Shown one piece after another: positions 27,801 through 36,657 of a stretch of DNA of 64,000 nucleotides (its first letter is position 1; each line of letters starts with the position of its first letter). The DNA lies in the NCBI RefSeq assembly GCF_024343735.1, contig NZ_RJUE01000008.1, forward strand, positions 25,474 to 89,473. Reading direction: 5' to 3'. The notes below the pieces were generated by a model, which ran no database searches, was not told the origin of the DNA, and worked only from the letters and a program-made list of their open reading frames with translations. Source of the DNA: Lacihabitans sp. CCS-44 (GTDB taxonomy: Bacteria; Bacteroidota; Bacteroidia; Cytophagales; Spirosomataceae). Position numbers and translations under genes: made by a program.

Positions 27801-30800
27801 TATTACTACCACTAACGCATTTATATGTGTAGGCCAAAGCACAACACTAACAGCCTCGGGATGTTTAGGAGCTTTGACTTGGAGTACTGGAGCCACAACA
27901 TCATCGATTACTGTTAACCCAATAGCAAATACAACATATACAGCTACCTGTGGTACGGGCAGCTGCTTGAGATCTGTGAGTCAGGAAATTACAGTTGGTA
28001 CTAAAACAGTTCCAGTTGTGTCAGCTTCTCAAGGTACTGTTTGTGCAAATACTCCTGTGGTTTTAACAGCTACCAATTGCTCTAATGGATTGATATGGAA
28101 TACCGGTGCTACTACTGGCAGCATTACAGTTACCCCGGCAATCACAACAATTTATTCAGCTACTTGTGGAACGGGTACTTGTGCTGCTGCTGATAGCGTT
28201 ACAGTTACGGTTTCAGGAACTTCTATAACAGAAATGCCTACAATAACCACTAACAAAGCACCTACTATTTGCCTTGGCGATTCTGTAATTCTTACCGCTA
28301 GTACAAGTGGAAGCTACACCCATATATGGAGCAATGGAGCTACAACAAGAAGCATAACAGTTAAGGCCTCCGGTTCATACAGTGTTCAGTACATTAACGC
28401 TGGCGGATGTCGCTCTGCTAACTCTGCTGCGGTGGCAGTTATAGCAAACAATTGTGATACAACTCAGGCAGTTGCAGACATTGGAGTAACTATATCAGGA
28501 AATAAGACAAGTGTTGTAATTGGTGATACTGTTATTTACACCATTCAAGTTAAAAACAATGGACCTTCTAATGCAACTAATGTAGTAGTACTGAACGAGG
28601 TTCCAGAAGGTTTGACGATTCTTGGAGGTACTCCAGGGTTATTAACAGAAGGTTCTAATCTAAAGGTTACAATATCTGCTTTGGCTGTTGGAGAATCTAA
28701 AACATACACTTATTCTACTAAACTTACAAAAGCTGGTAGTATCACAAATGTTGTTAAAAAGATTTCTGCTGATCAAACAGATCCAGTTGTAATCAACAAT
28801 ATGGACGAGTTTACGATTGAGTGTGTCACTTGTCAGGAAAGTTGTGTTTCTACTGCTTTCAAAGCAGATACAATCAGACAAACCAACGGAAGCTATAATA
28901 TTAAGTTTACGGCATTGATTAAAAACTGTGGCAATGTGGCTCTGGATTCACTAGAGTTAGTGGAAAATCTAAGTGCTATGTTCCCAAGCCCTACTCAGTT
29001 TACTATAGTTCAAAAACCTACTCCAAACACAGGAAGTACACTTGCTGGAAATGATAGCTTTAATGGGTCTACTAATACAGCTGTATTGAACAGACTAACA
29101 AGTAAGCTGCCAGTTGGAAAAACTGACACTGTAGTGTTTATTATAAACTTGTTGCCAATGGGTACTGAAGGTCCTTATTCTACCAATACGATAGTCAAGG
29201 CAGTGGGCAAAACCGTATTTGCTGGTATTAATGTCAATCAAGAGGTTTCAGATGTTTCAAATGATGGAGGTGTAATAGTAAAGGCTTTATCTGATCCTAC
29301 TGTTGTGAGATTGTTCAAATCTCCAAGCATAGCTATAGTATTGTCAGTGAAGGACACTGTGAAACAAGGTAATGGAAGCTACAATGTTACTTTCCAAGCA
29401 ATTGTTAAAAATAATGGATCAGTTGATTTGAATAATGTCTTAGTGACTGATACATTATCGAAATATTTTGGTGACCCAGCCTCTTACACTATGGTAGGAA
29501 CCCCTGGTTTAAATTTAACAAGTACTTTGGTTTCAAATCCTGCCTACAATGGTAGCTCGGATCCAAGACTAACCTTGCCAAGCAGCAATTTGCCAATTGG
29601 AAAACAGGACACTATAATATTCGTGATGAACTTAGTGACTGGAGATAAAAAAGAATTCCAAGATCAGGCAATAGCCACAGGAATTGGCAATTTGTCAAAT
29701 GGAACCACCTCAACAGTTGTAGATGTTTCAAATTCAGGTGTTAATCCAGATACACCAGGAAGCGTACCTACTCAATTGATTTTCAATACAGAAAATCAAG
29801 GGTCTGAGATAACAGCTTGTGTAGGCTTGGCCCTTACTACAATAAATAAAACAAAACTAGACGACGGCACATATAATGTTACTTTTCAAGCCATTGTTCA
29901 AAATTGTGGTAATTTAACACTTACAAATGTCTCGATTTGTGATACATTAAGTAACACATTCTCGTCTCCAACCGAAGTAAGAGTTATTGTCAAGCCATTT
30001 ACAAGTGCAGGAAGTAGCTTGGCAGTAGATACTAGCTTTAACGGAGTAACGAATACTTGTTTGTTGAAATCTGCTAGCAGTAGTTTGATTCCTGGAAAAA
30101 TAGATACATTGAAATGGACCATAAATATAAAGTTGAATAGCAACAATGGGCCTTTCAGAAACAATGTTACTGTAAACTCAACAAGTCCTAGTGGTCAAAT
30201 TGTATCAGACATATCAAATGATGGAATTAACCCTGCTCCAGCTGGATCAAATCCTACAATATTGAACTTCAACGACAATATTCCTGATGAATTAATAGGC
30301 TTGGCTAAAAATCTAGTTGGAATTACAAAAGTTCCAAACAGAACTAAAGTCTTCGATGTTGAGTTTAGTTTCGTGATGAAAAATTATGGTATTGTTCCAT
30401 TCTCGAAAGTTCAATTACAAGATAATTTAGCATATACTTTCGGAGATAAAGTAATCATAGATTCGGTTTATGTTAAAGACCCAGAGACTGGATTAGTTGC
30501 AAATACTAACTATACAGGAAAAGGCGAACTAACCAATGTGTTGGCAGATTCGTTGAGTTCATTGCCTCTTAATACAACCAAAACCATTGGAATGGTAGTG
30601 AGAGTGGACATGAGCCAAGCGGATACATTAAGATATGAAAATATAGCACTTGGAATCGGTTACTTTACGGGAGGTTCTACGTCTGATCCTTCGGCTGATG
30701 GCACAAATCCTGATGCAAACTTATCGGGCGACCCATCTGATGATTCCGACCCAACAGTTATTGACTTTACAGGACTTTTAGACCTTACGCCTATAACGCC

Positions 30801-31650
30801 ACTCGGAATTGCAAAATCGGTGGATACCCTAGGAAGTGCGGACGGTAGCTATTTGTTGACTTATAAAGTTATTGTCAAAAACTACGGAACCACTAGGTTA
30901 GATAGTGTTCAGCTTACTGATGATCTGGCAGATGTGTTTAGTAACAAAACTCAATTTGTATTAATGGGTACGCCTACACTTAGCGATAGTAGCACATTGA
31001 AAATCAATGCAAGCTTTGATGGTGATACCGTTAAGACTTTGCTAGTAGCAGCTCAAAGTACATTACCAGCTGGTGCATCAGATACCATTACATTCAAAGT
31101 GAAGGTTATAAATAATGACCTAGAGGCACAGACCTACTTGAATACTATAAATGGCACTGCACTTTCTGATACAGTTCTTGTTTCTGATAAGTCTTCTGTG
31201 GGCTTAGTTCCTGATAAGAATAACGACGGAAACCCTGGGAATGATAATGAGCCAACAGGTATAACTATTGAGCCGGCAAGTGAAGATACATCAGCAGTAA
31301 ATGTGATAGTTTATGGAGGGGTTTCGCCAAACGGAGACGGTCTGAATGATGTCTTAGTAATTAAAGATAAAGACAATACTGTAAACTTGACAGAAGACGA
31401 TAATATCTCTATATACATCTATAATAGATGGGGACATCTAGTGTACAAGTCAGAGAATTACTTCAAAGATTTCCCTCAAGATGTAGATTCTAGTGAACCA
31501 AATGGATGGGATGGAAGCTCAAATACTGGAATTAGGGTTGAAAAAGATAAATACGTTCCTGATGGCACCTACTATTACGTAGTAGCTAGTACTAATCCTA
31601 GGCTATTCGGAGGAAAACCTTTTGTGAACTTTATAACAGTTAAACGATAA
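21868..31650 (+). CDS. Giant T9SS-secreted surface protein with DUF11, SdrD-B-like and Ig-like repeats, type B sorting domain
   Basis: A 3260-residue adhesin-like protein. A hydrophobic signal segment (VSLAALVILVISMSSAFA) is unusually far in, at residues 128-145. Order of domains: DUF11-type repeats (about 146-235 and three more between 360 and 820, e.g. GNIGATTIQISDYIPTGLTL); an SdrD-B-like domain near 827 (IGNFVWQDTNQNGVQDLGEP); Ig-like region; two DUF11 near 1120-1370; eleven roughly 72-residue Ig-like repeats at 1375-2190 (core VCAGxxVxLTAxxCxGTxxW); a DUF11 near 2200; five longer repeats of about 150 residues at 2320-3135; and the gliding-motility-type C-terminal domain from 3145 (GGVSPNGDGLNDVLVI, IYNRWGHLVYKSE, DGTYYYVV). 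Type B domains are T9SS export signals and are typically paired with a PorP/SprF, as here. The start may instead be ATG 22123 or 22153. Confidence 0.9.
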   Translation: MKKIYVMKTSFYTNASHPQNAADGDNSILNIPLLQGLFCKGEDSLLVEQGLNYSVGISKHECMINIDSQGKIPKSKNYNFIYPKLMKHLFTLNKSMSFLLHWLINFFKQPSDVKRISIFSSLKNGYKVSLAALVILVISMSSAFAAEVDLAIRQSVNNSTPTIGAPVRYTIFLVNEGNTTATNIVVEDIVPIGGMGSISATQTSGSWSYVTSTGVGTWTVPSLAGGDSVRLEINGLTLSPGVFFNLAEVKTSPDSDVDSVPGDTDLTEDDIATSCFSVPIQWYAGDEYTVEVPAPFSYGTGITWFRNNLPIGPSTPEATVNLDNSLTIRGVGSYTFTTSLTQCSATGCCPIILQQGPIFDLAFRKTPSSSSITAGGQVTYTFKAYNQGNIGATTIQISDYIPTGLTLADANWTQAGNVATLNTPIAAIAAGDSATRTITFNVSPAYTGSLSNSAELSSARGPVGEVVADIDSDLDNNPNNNGIAVDNAINENGKTGGDNDNSDVGVINVTPPPVFDLALRKTSIASSVVAGGQVTYDFEIINQGNQNATNIQISDYIPSGLTLADANWIQAGSVATLVTPFSLLTAGSTSNLSITFNVSPSATGSLTNSAEISSARGPVGEVVTDFDSTPDANSTNDGVSQDDVITGNGKTGGDEDDFDISTINISSIPVYDLALQKTLLNPGPYYPGSTVTYKIDVYNQGTVMATEVEITDYIPTGLVLADPDWTQVGSRAIYNNPNLVILAGQMVPLTIDFVVSPSFSGGTIRNSAEISRSRGPVGEAIVDVDSSPDNNQSNDGTSVDDVINQNGKTGGDEDDFDFGDMSVTPFASIGNFVWQDTNQNGVQDLGEPGISGVTVTLESPSGTFISNTTTASNGQYSFTGIIPGDYVVAFDRPSGYISSSSNSGANDSIDSDANATTGKTGTYSLVAGQSNQTIDAGFYVQSCADISTIAVLDGDICSGDSTYLTATSSNGIAINWYLVPSGGTPLFTSNSGQNQLVYPTTTTVYYAQLSTVSPGCPTDRTPIALVVNQRPLSPVATPSVEICIGETSDLNTHIINGTTSSGGVFEWHVGNLSTSALVANPSAVGAGTYYLFEKSLVGCYSNPAIIVVTEKNCAQVIDLSLLKTADKRTVNQNDNIIFTLQINNAGPDPATNVRIEDRLPSGLQFVSSSGLTNSSGLLSTVIPTIASGQTVYLTYTARAINGGTIINVAEVASADQLDSDSTPGNGATVNEDDDDDEVLNVIVPNPIADLSLQKLANNSTPSVGDNVIYTIRISNLGPNNATNVEITDILPAGLTLVSATGADQNLVVGSTVTASFATILANSSEEFYVTATVTGSGSIMNRAEVTKSDQQDPDSTPNNGGNEDDDDTNTITVQEPCNPTTPLISCANPYICPGENVSISAIGCNGTVVWSNGMTGNIITVNPTITTTYNARCQVGSCFSPNSNNVQIIVSSIVPPVVATSSTTVCAGGSVTLTASGCTGTVTWSNGMLGSSIVVNPTGSVTNYSATCSVLTCISNTSNIVSVTITGSPVAPQLAATNSNICSGQSTTLSATLCSGTVTWSNGQTGASITVSPLVTTNYTATCSLGSCISPVSTPLVINVGTSQTPSILASKDNTCGGEPVTLTVSNCTGGTLWSNGETTLSISVTPSATTVYSVTCGTGTCAATVQKTINVGGLGMTPTITASANNVCANTPVILTATSCTGTITWSLTSNTAITLGTGSTLEVSPITSVSYTATCATGTGCSGYASLNINVVSNSTPPIVTCGAERICAGDSLVFTAHNCSGTVNWSNGATGNIMVVRPVVNTTYSATCTLNSCVSPASTPVLITVLTQTPTITASSETVCSGGNTTLTASGCTGTLRWNTGDSTVSITVSPTVQTTYSATCTVEGCVGVASKIITIGTIQTPTLTASSNSVCAGTSVVLTATNCSSTLTWNTGQVGNTITVTPANSTSYSASCGSASCSGFASINITVSPAEVPVITTTNAFICVGQSTTLTASGCLGALTWSTGATTSSITVNPIANTTYTATCGTGSCLRSVSQEITVGTKTVPVVSASQGTVCANTPVVLTATNCSNGLIWNTGATTGSITVTPAITTIYSATCGTGTCAAADSVTVTVSGTSITEMPTITTNKAPTICLGDSVILTASTSGSYTHIWSNGATTRSITVKASGSYSVQYINAGGCRSANSAAVAVIANNCDTTQAVADIGVTISGNKTSVVIGDTVIYTIQVKNNGPSNATNVVVLNEVPEGLTILGGTPGLLTEGSNLKVTISALAVGESKTYTYSTKLTKAGSITNVVKKISADQTDPVVINNMDEFTIECVTCQESCVSTAFKADTIRQTNGSYNIKFTALIKNCGNVALDSLELVENLSAMFPSPTQFTIVQKPTPNTGSTLAGNDSFNGSTNTAVLNRLTSKLPVGKTDTVVFIINLLPMGTEGPYSTNTIVKAVGKTVFAGINVNQEVSDVSNDGGVIVKALSDPTVVRLFKSPSIAIVLSVKDTVKQGNGSYNVTFQAIVKNNGSVDLNNVLVTDTLSKYFGDPASYTMVGTPGLNLTSTLVSNPAYNGSSDPRLTLPSSNLPIGKQDTIIFVMNLVTGDKKEFQDQAIATGIGNLSNGTTSTVVDVSNSGVNPDTPGSVPTQLIFNTENQGSEITACVGLALTTINKTKLDDGTYNVTFQAIVQNCGNLTLTNVSICDTLSNTFSSPTEVRVIVKPFTSAGSSLAVDTSFNGVTNTCLLKSASSSLIPGKIDTLKWTINIKLNSNNGPFRNNVTVNSTSPSGQIVSDISNDGINPAPAGSNPTILNFNDNIPDELIGLAKNLVGITKVPNRTKVFDVEFSFVMKNYGIVPFSKVQLQDNLAYTFGDKVIIDSVYVKDPETGLVANTNYTGKGELTNVLADSLSSLPLNTTKTIGMVVRVDMSQADTLRYENIALGIGYFTGGSTSDPSADGTNPDANLSGDPSDDSDPTVIDFTGLLDLTPITPLGIAKSVDTLGSADGSYLLTYKVIVKNYGTTRLDSVQLTDDLADVFSNKTQFVLMGTPTLSDSSTLKINASFDGDTVKTLLVAAQSTLPAGASDTITFKVKVINNDLEAQTYLNTINGTALSDTVLVSDKSSVGLVPDKNNDGNPGNDNEPTGITIEPASEDTSAVNVIVYGGVSPNGDGLNDVLVIKDKDNTVNLTEDDNISIYIYNRWGHLVYKSENYFKDFPQDVDSSEPNGWDGSSNTGIRVEKDKYVPDGTYYYVVASTNPRLFGGKPFVNFITVKR

Positions 31651-31796
31651 ATTAAATGAATGGGGAAATATTTTTTTCTCCATTCAATACAAAAACTAAA
31701 ATATTTTATATTTTTGCTAATCTGTTGAGTGTCAATCTCTTTGGGTTGCATCAAAAGAAAACAAAAATCAGGAAAAAAACTATAAATAATCAGACA

Positions 31797-32798
31797 ATGA
31801 AACATTTACACTTTGTAAGGAATAAGGCTGTAATATTTGCCACGTTATGCCTTATTGTATCCACAAAAATTTATGCTCAACAAGAGGTCATGTATTCGCA
31901 ATACATGTTCAATACGTTGGCCATTAATCCTGCTTATGCTGGTAGTAGGGATGTATTGAGTCTTACAGCCCTTGGCAGATACCAGTGGCTAGAAAGGAAC
32001 ATTCCAGGCTCGCCAACTACACATTCATTCTCATTAGATATGCCCATCAAAAACGAAAAAATGGGTATCGGACTAGTGGCTTATAATGATGCTTTGGGAG
32101 TGGCCAACAACACAGGCTTAAATCTCGCTTATGCCTACAGATTTAAAATTGGGGCTAAGACTACCATGTCTTTGGGACTCCAGCCCACCGTTACTAACGT
32201 GAGTTTGGCGTTGTCTCAAGTTCCTGTAGGAGTTACAGACTATATTTTTGAGGATGACAGAAGTCGTTTTATGTTTAATGCAGGCCTTGGCTTATTTGTG
32301 AGTAACGATAAATCGTATTTTGGGTTTTCTGTTCCACAAATGATAGAGCAAAAAATTACTCCAGATGTAGCCAGCAGCATCGGAAAAATCAAAAGGCATT
32401 ATTTTGCAATGATGGGTTTTGTGATAGGCAAAGGCAATTTTAAAATCAAGCCGTCTACGATGCTTAGATATGCTTTTGGTTCACCGCTAGGGATAGATGG
32501 GAATGTCAATTTCTGGTATAAAGACAAAATATCTTTTGGAGTTTCTGGAAGAAAATCTCAAACTGTTCTCTCAGGTCAGGACAACATAGATGCCGTAGTA
32601 GGTATGTTTGAACTTCAACTTACCCCACAGCTGAGATTAGGATATGCTTATGACTATAACAACAACAGACTGAATACTAAAGACACTGGAAATTCTCCTT
32701 TGTACAATAAGCTCATTGGAACTCCCACGCACGAATGGTTGCTAAGATATGAGTTTGGTTATGGAAAATCTAAGATTCTCACTCCAAGGTATTTCTGA
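31797..32798 (+). CDS. PorP/SprF family T9SS outer-membrane protein
   Basis: A 333-residue outer-membrane barrel. The ATG at 31797 is chosen because it begins a signal peptide ending KIYAQ; the frame is open further upstream. The family hallmark follows the signal at once: QEVMYSQYMFNTLAINPAYAG, then SLTALGRYQW. PorP/SprF proteins anchor or partner cargo carrying type B C-terminal domains, and this gene lies directly after such a cargo gene. The PorE-like gene follows 31 bp downstream. Confidence 0.93.
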   Translation: MKHLHFVRNKAVIFATLCLIVSTKIYAQQEVMYSQYMFNTLAINPAYAGSRDVLSLTALGRYQWLERNIPGSPTTHSFSLDMPIKNEKMGIGLVAYNDALGVANNTGLNLAYAYRFKIGAKTTMSLGLQPTVTNVSLALSQVPVGVTDYIFEDDRSRFMFNAGLGLFVSNDKSYFGFSVPQMIEQKITPDVASSIGKIKRHYFAMMGFVIGKGNFKIKPSTMLRYAFGSPLGIDGNVNFWYKDKISFGVSGRKSQTVLSGQDNIDAVVGMFELQLTPQLRLGYAYDYNNNRLNTKDTGNSPLYNKLIGTPTHEWLLRYEFGYGKSKILTPRYF

Positions 32799-32829
32799 TA
32801 AGAAGTCCCCCATATAAAATAATAAAATT

Positions 32830-35367
32830 ATGTTTGTCAGGATTAAAAGAAAAATTACATTATTGGCTTGTGCTGGATTGATGTCTTATATGGCTATTGG
32901 TCAGAACGCACTTATTAAAACAGGTGATCACCACTTTGAGAACCTAAGTTATATCAAAGCCATCGATGCGTACGAGCAAGCTCTAAAGAAAAAGGGCATT
33001 TCAGAAGGTGAGAAGTTTTCAGCAATGAGAAACCTTGCAGAAAGTTATCTTAAAGTAAAAGATGCTGTAAATGCTGAGAGAGTTTTGCGTGATCTTGTGG
33101 GTTCGTCAAGTGATTTCACTGGTGACAAGGCAAAAATACTAATGGATTATGCCCAGGCTTTGGCTAGTAATGCAAAATACAAAGAATCTCAAGAGCAATA
33201 CCAAAAGTACCTTTCTATTGTAGATAACGACACTAGGGCTAAAGGTTTCTCTAAACTTTATAATGATGTAAGTGTATTATCTAAGAACGCAGCTTGCTAC
33301 AAGGTGGATTATCTGTCTATAAATACAAATGCCGCGGATTTTAGCCCGACCAATTATCAAAACGGCCTCATTTTTGTTTCAAATAGAAGAAATACATCAG
33401 GTGTAAGGAGAGTGTTTACTTGGAACAACACCCCATTCTTAGATCTGTATCACCTAGAGGATATAGCCTATCTCTCTGCTGCTGAAGCGGGCTTAGGTGG
33501 AGGTGGTACTAACTCAAAAAAGGCGAAAGCGGCTCCAACTGGAAGTGTAGGCTCAGATGAGTATACCATGCCAACTGCCAACGACTCCCGCACTATTGGT
33601 AGCTATGGAGGTAAAAACATCTCTCAAGGATATGGTTATGCAGACAAACCTATTACTGAAAGTGATAGAATGGGCGGCTCAATTAACTCTAAATACCATG
33701 AAGGCCCTGCAGCTTTTTTCAAAGACGGCTCAAAAGTAATATTTACTAGAAATAATATTTCCTCAGGTGGAGTAGCCAAGAAAAGCTCAGACGGCATCAT
33801 AAAGTTAAAACTCTATATAGGTGAAGCCAAAAAAGATAGTTGGGGTAATATCGCCGAGTTACCATTCAATTCAAATGAATACTCTACAGGTCATCCAGCT
33901 CTCTCTCCAGATGAAAAACTGTTGTTTTTTGCTTCAGATATGCCTGGTGGTTTTGGTGGAACAGATATATATGTAACACGTTATGATGGTGTTAACTGGT
34001 CTGCTCCTGTAAACTTGGGTGCAAATATAAATACAAAAGGAAATGAAATGTTCCCTTATGTTGACGAGAAAGGAAATCTTTACTTCTCATCTGAAGGCCT
34101 ACCTGGTTTAGGAGAATTGGACATTTTCTTTACACAATTAGACGGAGTTGCTCAAAAAGGCAGAGTCATAAATTTGGGAGCTCCAATAAACTCAAGTAAA
34201 GATGATTTTGGAATAATAACTGACGGACTAAGACAAAGCGGGTATTTTAGCTCTAACCGCAAAAGAGGAGGAAACGATGACGATATTTATAAATTCGATA
34301 GAGAATGCGAAATCAAAGAAGGTTGCGAACTGTTAATAGCGGTTTATGATGCCGACACCAAAATGCCTCTTGACAACACTGCAATAAACTACACAGACGA
34401 GTCCGGTAACAATATAGAGTTAGTGACGAATGCAGAAGGATTAATAGCAATAGATAATATTGCTGTAGAGCACGAGTATTCTTTTAAAACTAAGCGAGAA
34501 GGCTATAGCAATAATACCGTTAGTTACAGTACTGACGAATGCGACAATGAGCCCTCAAGATTGGAGATTCCATTGGAGAGGCCTAAACTTGCAGATTCAA
34601 CAGAAAATATAACCGCTATAACGCCTGAGACTACTAAATTGGCAGAAGATGGGAGAGATGTGGTTTCAGATCCATCTGGAACAAATAGTAAAAATCCAAA
34701 CGGGAGTTTACCCAATGGTGGAGGGAAAGCCAGTAAAACTTGCATAATTAAAGGTAAAGTTTCATTACAATCTAGCAAACAGACCATAGAAGGAGTGTTA
34801 GTAACTTTGAAGAATGGTTGTGACGGTTCCACGGTGACAGCATATTCTGACAAAAACGGTAATTTCCAGTTTACCGCAGTTGAAGGCTGTGATTATACCA
34901 TTGAAGGTAAAAAAGAAACCATGGCTTCAAAGTCAAAAACTTTGAGAAAGCTTAATTGCAAAACCAACGAAAATGTAAGCTCGGATATCTTTATGTTTAC
35001 CAAAGGCGATGTTGTAGAAATAGACAATATCTACTTTGATTATGGAAAATGTAATATCCGTTCAGATGCAAGAGTAGAATTAGATAAATTGGTGAAGCTG
35101 ATGCGTGAATATCCAAAAATGAAAATTGAGTTGGGTTCTCATACAGATAGCAGAAGCCCGTCTGATTTTAATCAGAAACTCTCAGAAGGTAGAGCTAAAG
35201 CATCAGCAGATTATTTGTTTAAAAGAGGCATAAGCCGCTCAAGAGTAGAGTACAAAGGTTATGGAGAGACTCAGCTCGTAAACAATTGTGCAGACGGTGT
35301 ACAATGTTCAGAAGCCGAACATCAGCGAAATAGACGTACAGAAATAAAAATCCTTCAAATGGATTAA
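32830..35367 (+). CDS. PorE-like OmpA-family protein (TPR, PD40, CarboxypepD_reg, OmpA)
   Basis: An 845-residue envelope protein. Order: signal peptide (LACAGLMSYMAIGQ); TPR-like helices, residues 25-150 (SYIKAIDAYEQALKKKG); beta-propeller PD40 repeats about 165-490 (HPALSPDEKLLFFASDMPGG, FPYVDEKGNLYFSSEG); a carboxypeptidase-regulatory-like domain near 500-580 and a second near 640-715; and a C-terminal OmpA domain (DNIYFDYGKCNIRSDARVEL, GSHTDSRSPSDFNQKLSEGR, NRRTEI). This matches the architecture of PorE of Porphyromonas gingivalis, which links T9SS components to peptidoglycan. It sits between two PorP/SprF genes. A paralogue elsewhere may be the true PorE, so no symbol is given. Confidence 0.9.
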   Translation: MFVRIKRKITLLACAGLMSYMAIGQNALIKTGDHHFENLSYIKAIDAYEQALKKKGISEGEKFSAMRNLAESYLKVKDAVNAERVLRDLVGSSSDFTGDKAKILMDYAQALASNAKYKESQEQYQKYLSIVDNDTRAKGFSKLYNDVSVLSKNAACYKVDYLSINTNAADFSPTNYQNGLIFVSNRRNTSGVRRVFTWNNTPFLDLYHLEDIAYLSAAEAGLGGGGTNSKKAKAAPTGSVGSDEYTMPTANDSRTIGSYGGKNISQGYGYADKPITESDRMGGSINSKYHEGPAAFFKDGSKVIFTRNNISSGGVAKKSSDGIIKLKLYIGEAKKDSWGNIAELPFNSNEYSTGHPALSPDEKLLFFASDMPGGFGGTDIYVTRYDGVNWSAPVNLGANINTKGNEMFPYVDEKGNLYFSSEGLPGLGELDIFFTQLDGVAQKGRVINLGAPINSSKDDFGIITDGLRQSGYFSSNRKRGGNDDDIYKFDRECEIKEGCELLIAVYDADTKMPLDNTAINYTDESGNNIELVTNAEGLIAIDNIAVEHEYSFKTKREGYSNNTVSYSTDECDNEPSRLEIPLERPKLADSTENITAITPETTKLAEDGRDVVSDPSGTNSKNPNGSLPNGGGKASKTCIIKGKVSLQSSKQTIEGVLVTLKNGCDGSTVTAYSDKNGNFQFTAVEGCDYTIEGKKETMASKSKTLRKLNCKTNENVSSDIFMFTKGDVVEIDNIYFDYGKCNIRSDARVELDKLVKLMREYPKMKIELGSHTDSRSPSDFNQKLSEGRAKASADYLFKRGISRSRVEYKGYGETQLVNNCADGVQCSEAEHQRNRRTEIKILQMD

Positions 35368-35390
35368 GTTTATAACAAGATTTTATAATT

Positions 35391-35422
35391 TGACCGTTTA
35401 GAAATAGACGGTCATTTTTTTT
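35391..35422 (+). terminator. Rho-independent terminator after the PorE-like gene
   Basis: TGACCGT (35391-35397) pairs with ACGGTCA (35408-35414), followed by eight T. It separates the adhesin/PorP/PorE unit from the second PorP/SprF gene. Confidence 0.85.
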
Positions 35423-35513
35423 GGATAGAAAGTGCTAAAACCAATATCCGCAATCAAGTCTTTGGAGGTTAGAATTAGAACTTCTGAGAGGCCTAACAGT
35501 AAAATATAAAAAT

Positions 35514-36404
35514 ATGAAGAAAGCTTTCTTAATTTCTCTATTCTTGTTTTCAAAAATTGGATTTGCTCAAATAGGCCTCTTGAAACAATACCACCTAAAC
35601 TACCTGGCCATTAACCCTGCCTTAGCTGGTGAAAATAGCCCATTCACTTTAAAGGGTATTTTGGGAAATCAGTTCAATGGCTCCATCAGGTTTAACCAAG
35701 TCAATCAAGTGTTGGTTCTCGACGGCCAATTGTACAACAAAAGCGGCTTGGCTTTTCAAGGCTACAGAAACAATTCAGGCAATATCATAAGCACTGGCCT
35801 GGGTTTTAGTTATGCCAAAGGCTATGAAATCGGTGAATTGAAACTTAAAATGGGTGCAAATGGAGGTATATTTATTCAACCCAATAATGCCTCGGTGAAT
35901 TTATCCCAAAGCGTGTTGCCACACGGCGGACTTGGTGTTTTTAGTAGTTACAAGGGTGTGTTTTTAGGTGTTTCTAATCCCATGCTTTTAGCCTCAAAGC
36001 AGATCGGCGAGCAAAAGGCGATTTTAGTCAATGCGGGTTATATTTTTGACAATGAATCTATCTTTGGTTTCAATGCCAATGTACTCTATTATTATGATAT
36101 TCACAGTAAAAGAAAGAGCTATGATTTTAACTTAAAAGCTTCTGTAAACAACCGTTTGGGAATTGGTGCATCCTACAGGTCCAATAACCTCATGGCCTAT
36201 GGTGAATCCAAGGCTACACTCATACCTTTTGCAGAATACAAAGCAACCAAAACCATGAGTTTTGCTCTTTCTTATGATTCCAAACCTACCATGGAGAGTA
36301 ACCCTAACACTCCAAATTTGCCCGTAGGAGGAGTATTTCAATTTATGTTAAAATACAATAGCGATGATTCTGGAGGGGATAGTTGGTTTTTTGGAAAGTT
36401 TTAA
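35514..36404 (+). CDS. Second PorP/SprF family outer-membrane protein
   Basis: A 296-residue barrel protein with signal peptide (KKAFLISLFLFSKIGFAQ) followed by the family pattern LLKQYHLNYLAINPALAGEN. It is shorter and more divergent than the copy at 31797-32798. It has its own transcription unit after the terminator at 35391-35422. It could serve another type B cargo or be a diverged duplicate. An AT-rich 250-bp gap follows before sucA. Confidence 0.88.
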   Translation: MKKAFLISLFLFSKIGFAQIGLLKQYHLNYLAINPALAGENSPFTLKGILGNQFNGSIRFNQVNQVLVLDGQLYNKSGLAFQGYRNNSGNIISTGLGFSYAKGYEIGELKLKMGANGGIFIQPNNASVNLSQSVLPHGGLGVFSSYKGVFLGVSNPMLLASKQIGEQKAILVNAGYIFDNESIFGFNANVLYYYDIHSKRKSYDFNLKASVNNRLGIGASYRSNNLMAYGESKATLIPFAEYKATKTMSFALSYDSKPTMESNPNTPNLPVGGVFQFMLKYNSDDSGGDSWFFGKF

Positions 36405-36657
36405 TATGATAATTTGTATATTTAGTTAATTATCAAAATAAATTTTCAAAAAAAGCTCAAAATCTCTACTGTTTTTCTTTAAATAGTTCAATAAATTGAA
36501 ATATTTAGTACATTTTTTATAAAAAAAACACAAATTTTTGCTTATTAAAAATAAAAATATTTAGTTCGCATAAAAATATTTTTATTATCGTTTAAGTATT
36601 AAGAAATCATAGGTTTTTTTCGAATTAAACAACGCTTTAAGAGTACAAAAAATAATA

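Noticed and set aside
26000..28250. Regularly spaced repeats that might suggest a CRISPR array
   Set aside because: The period is about 215 bp, copies are diverged, and they encode Ig-like protein repeats in one long frame.
36405..36657. Promoter elements upstream of sucA
   Set aside because: The gap is extremely AT-rich and no TTTG/TAnnTTTG pair with proper spacing could be distinguished from background.
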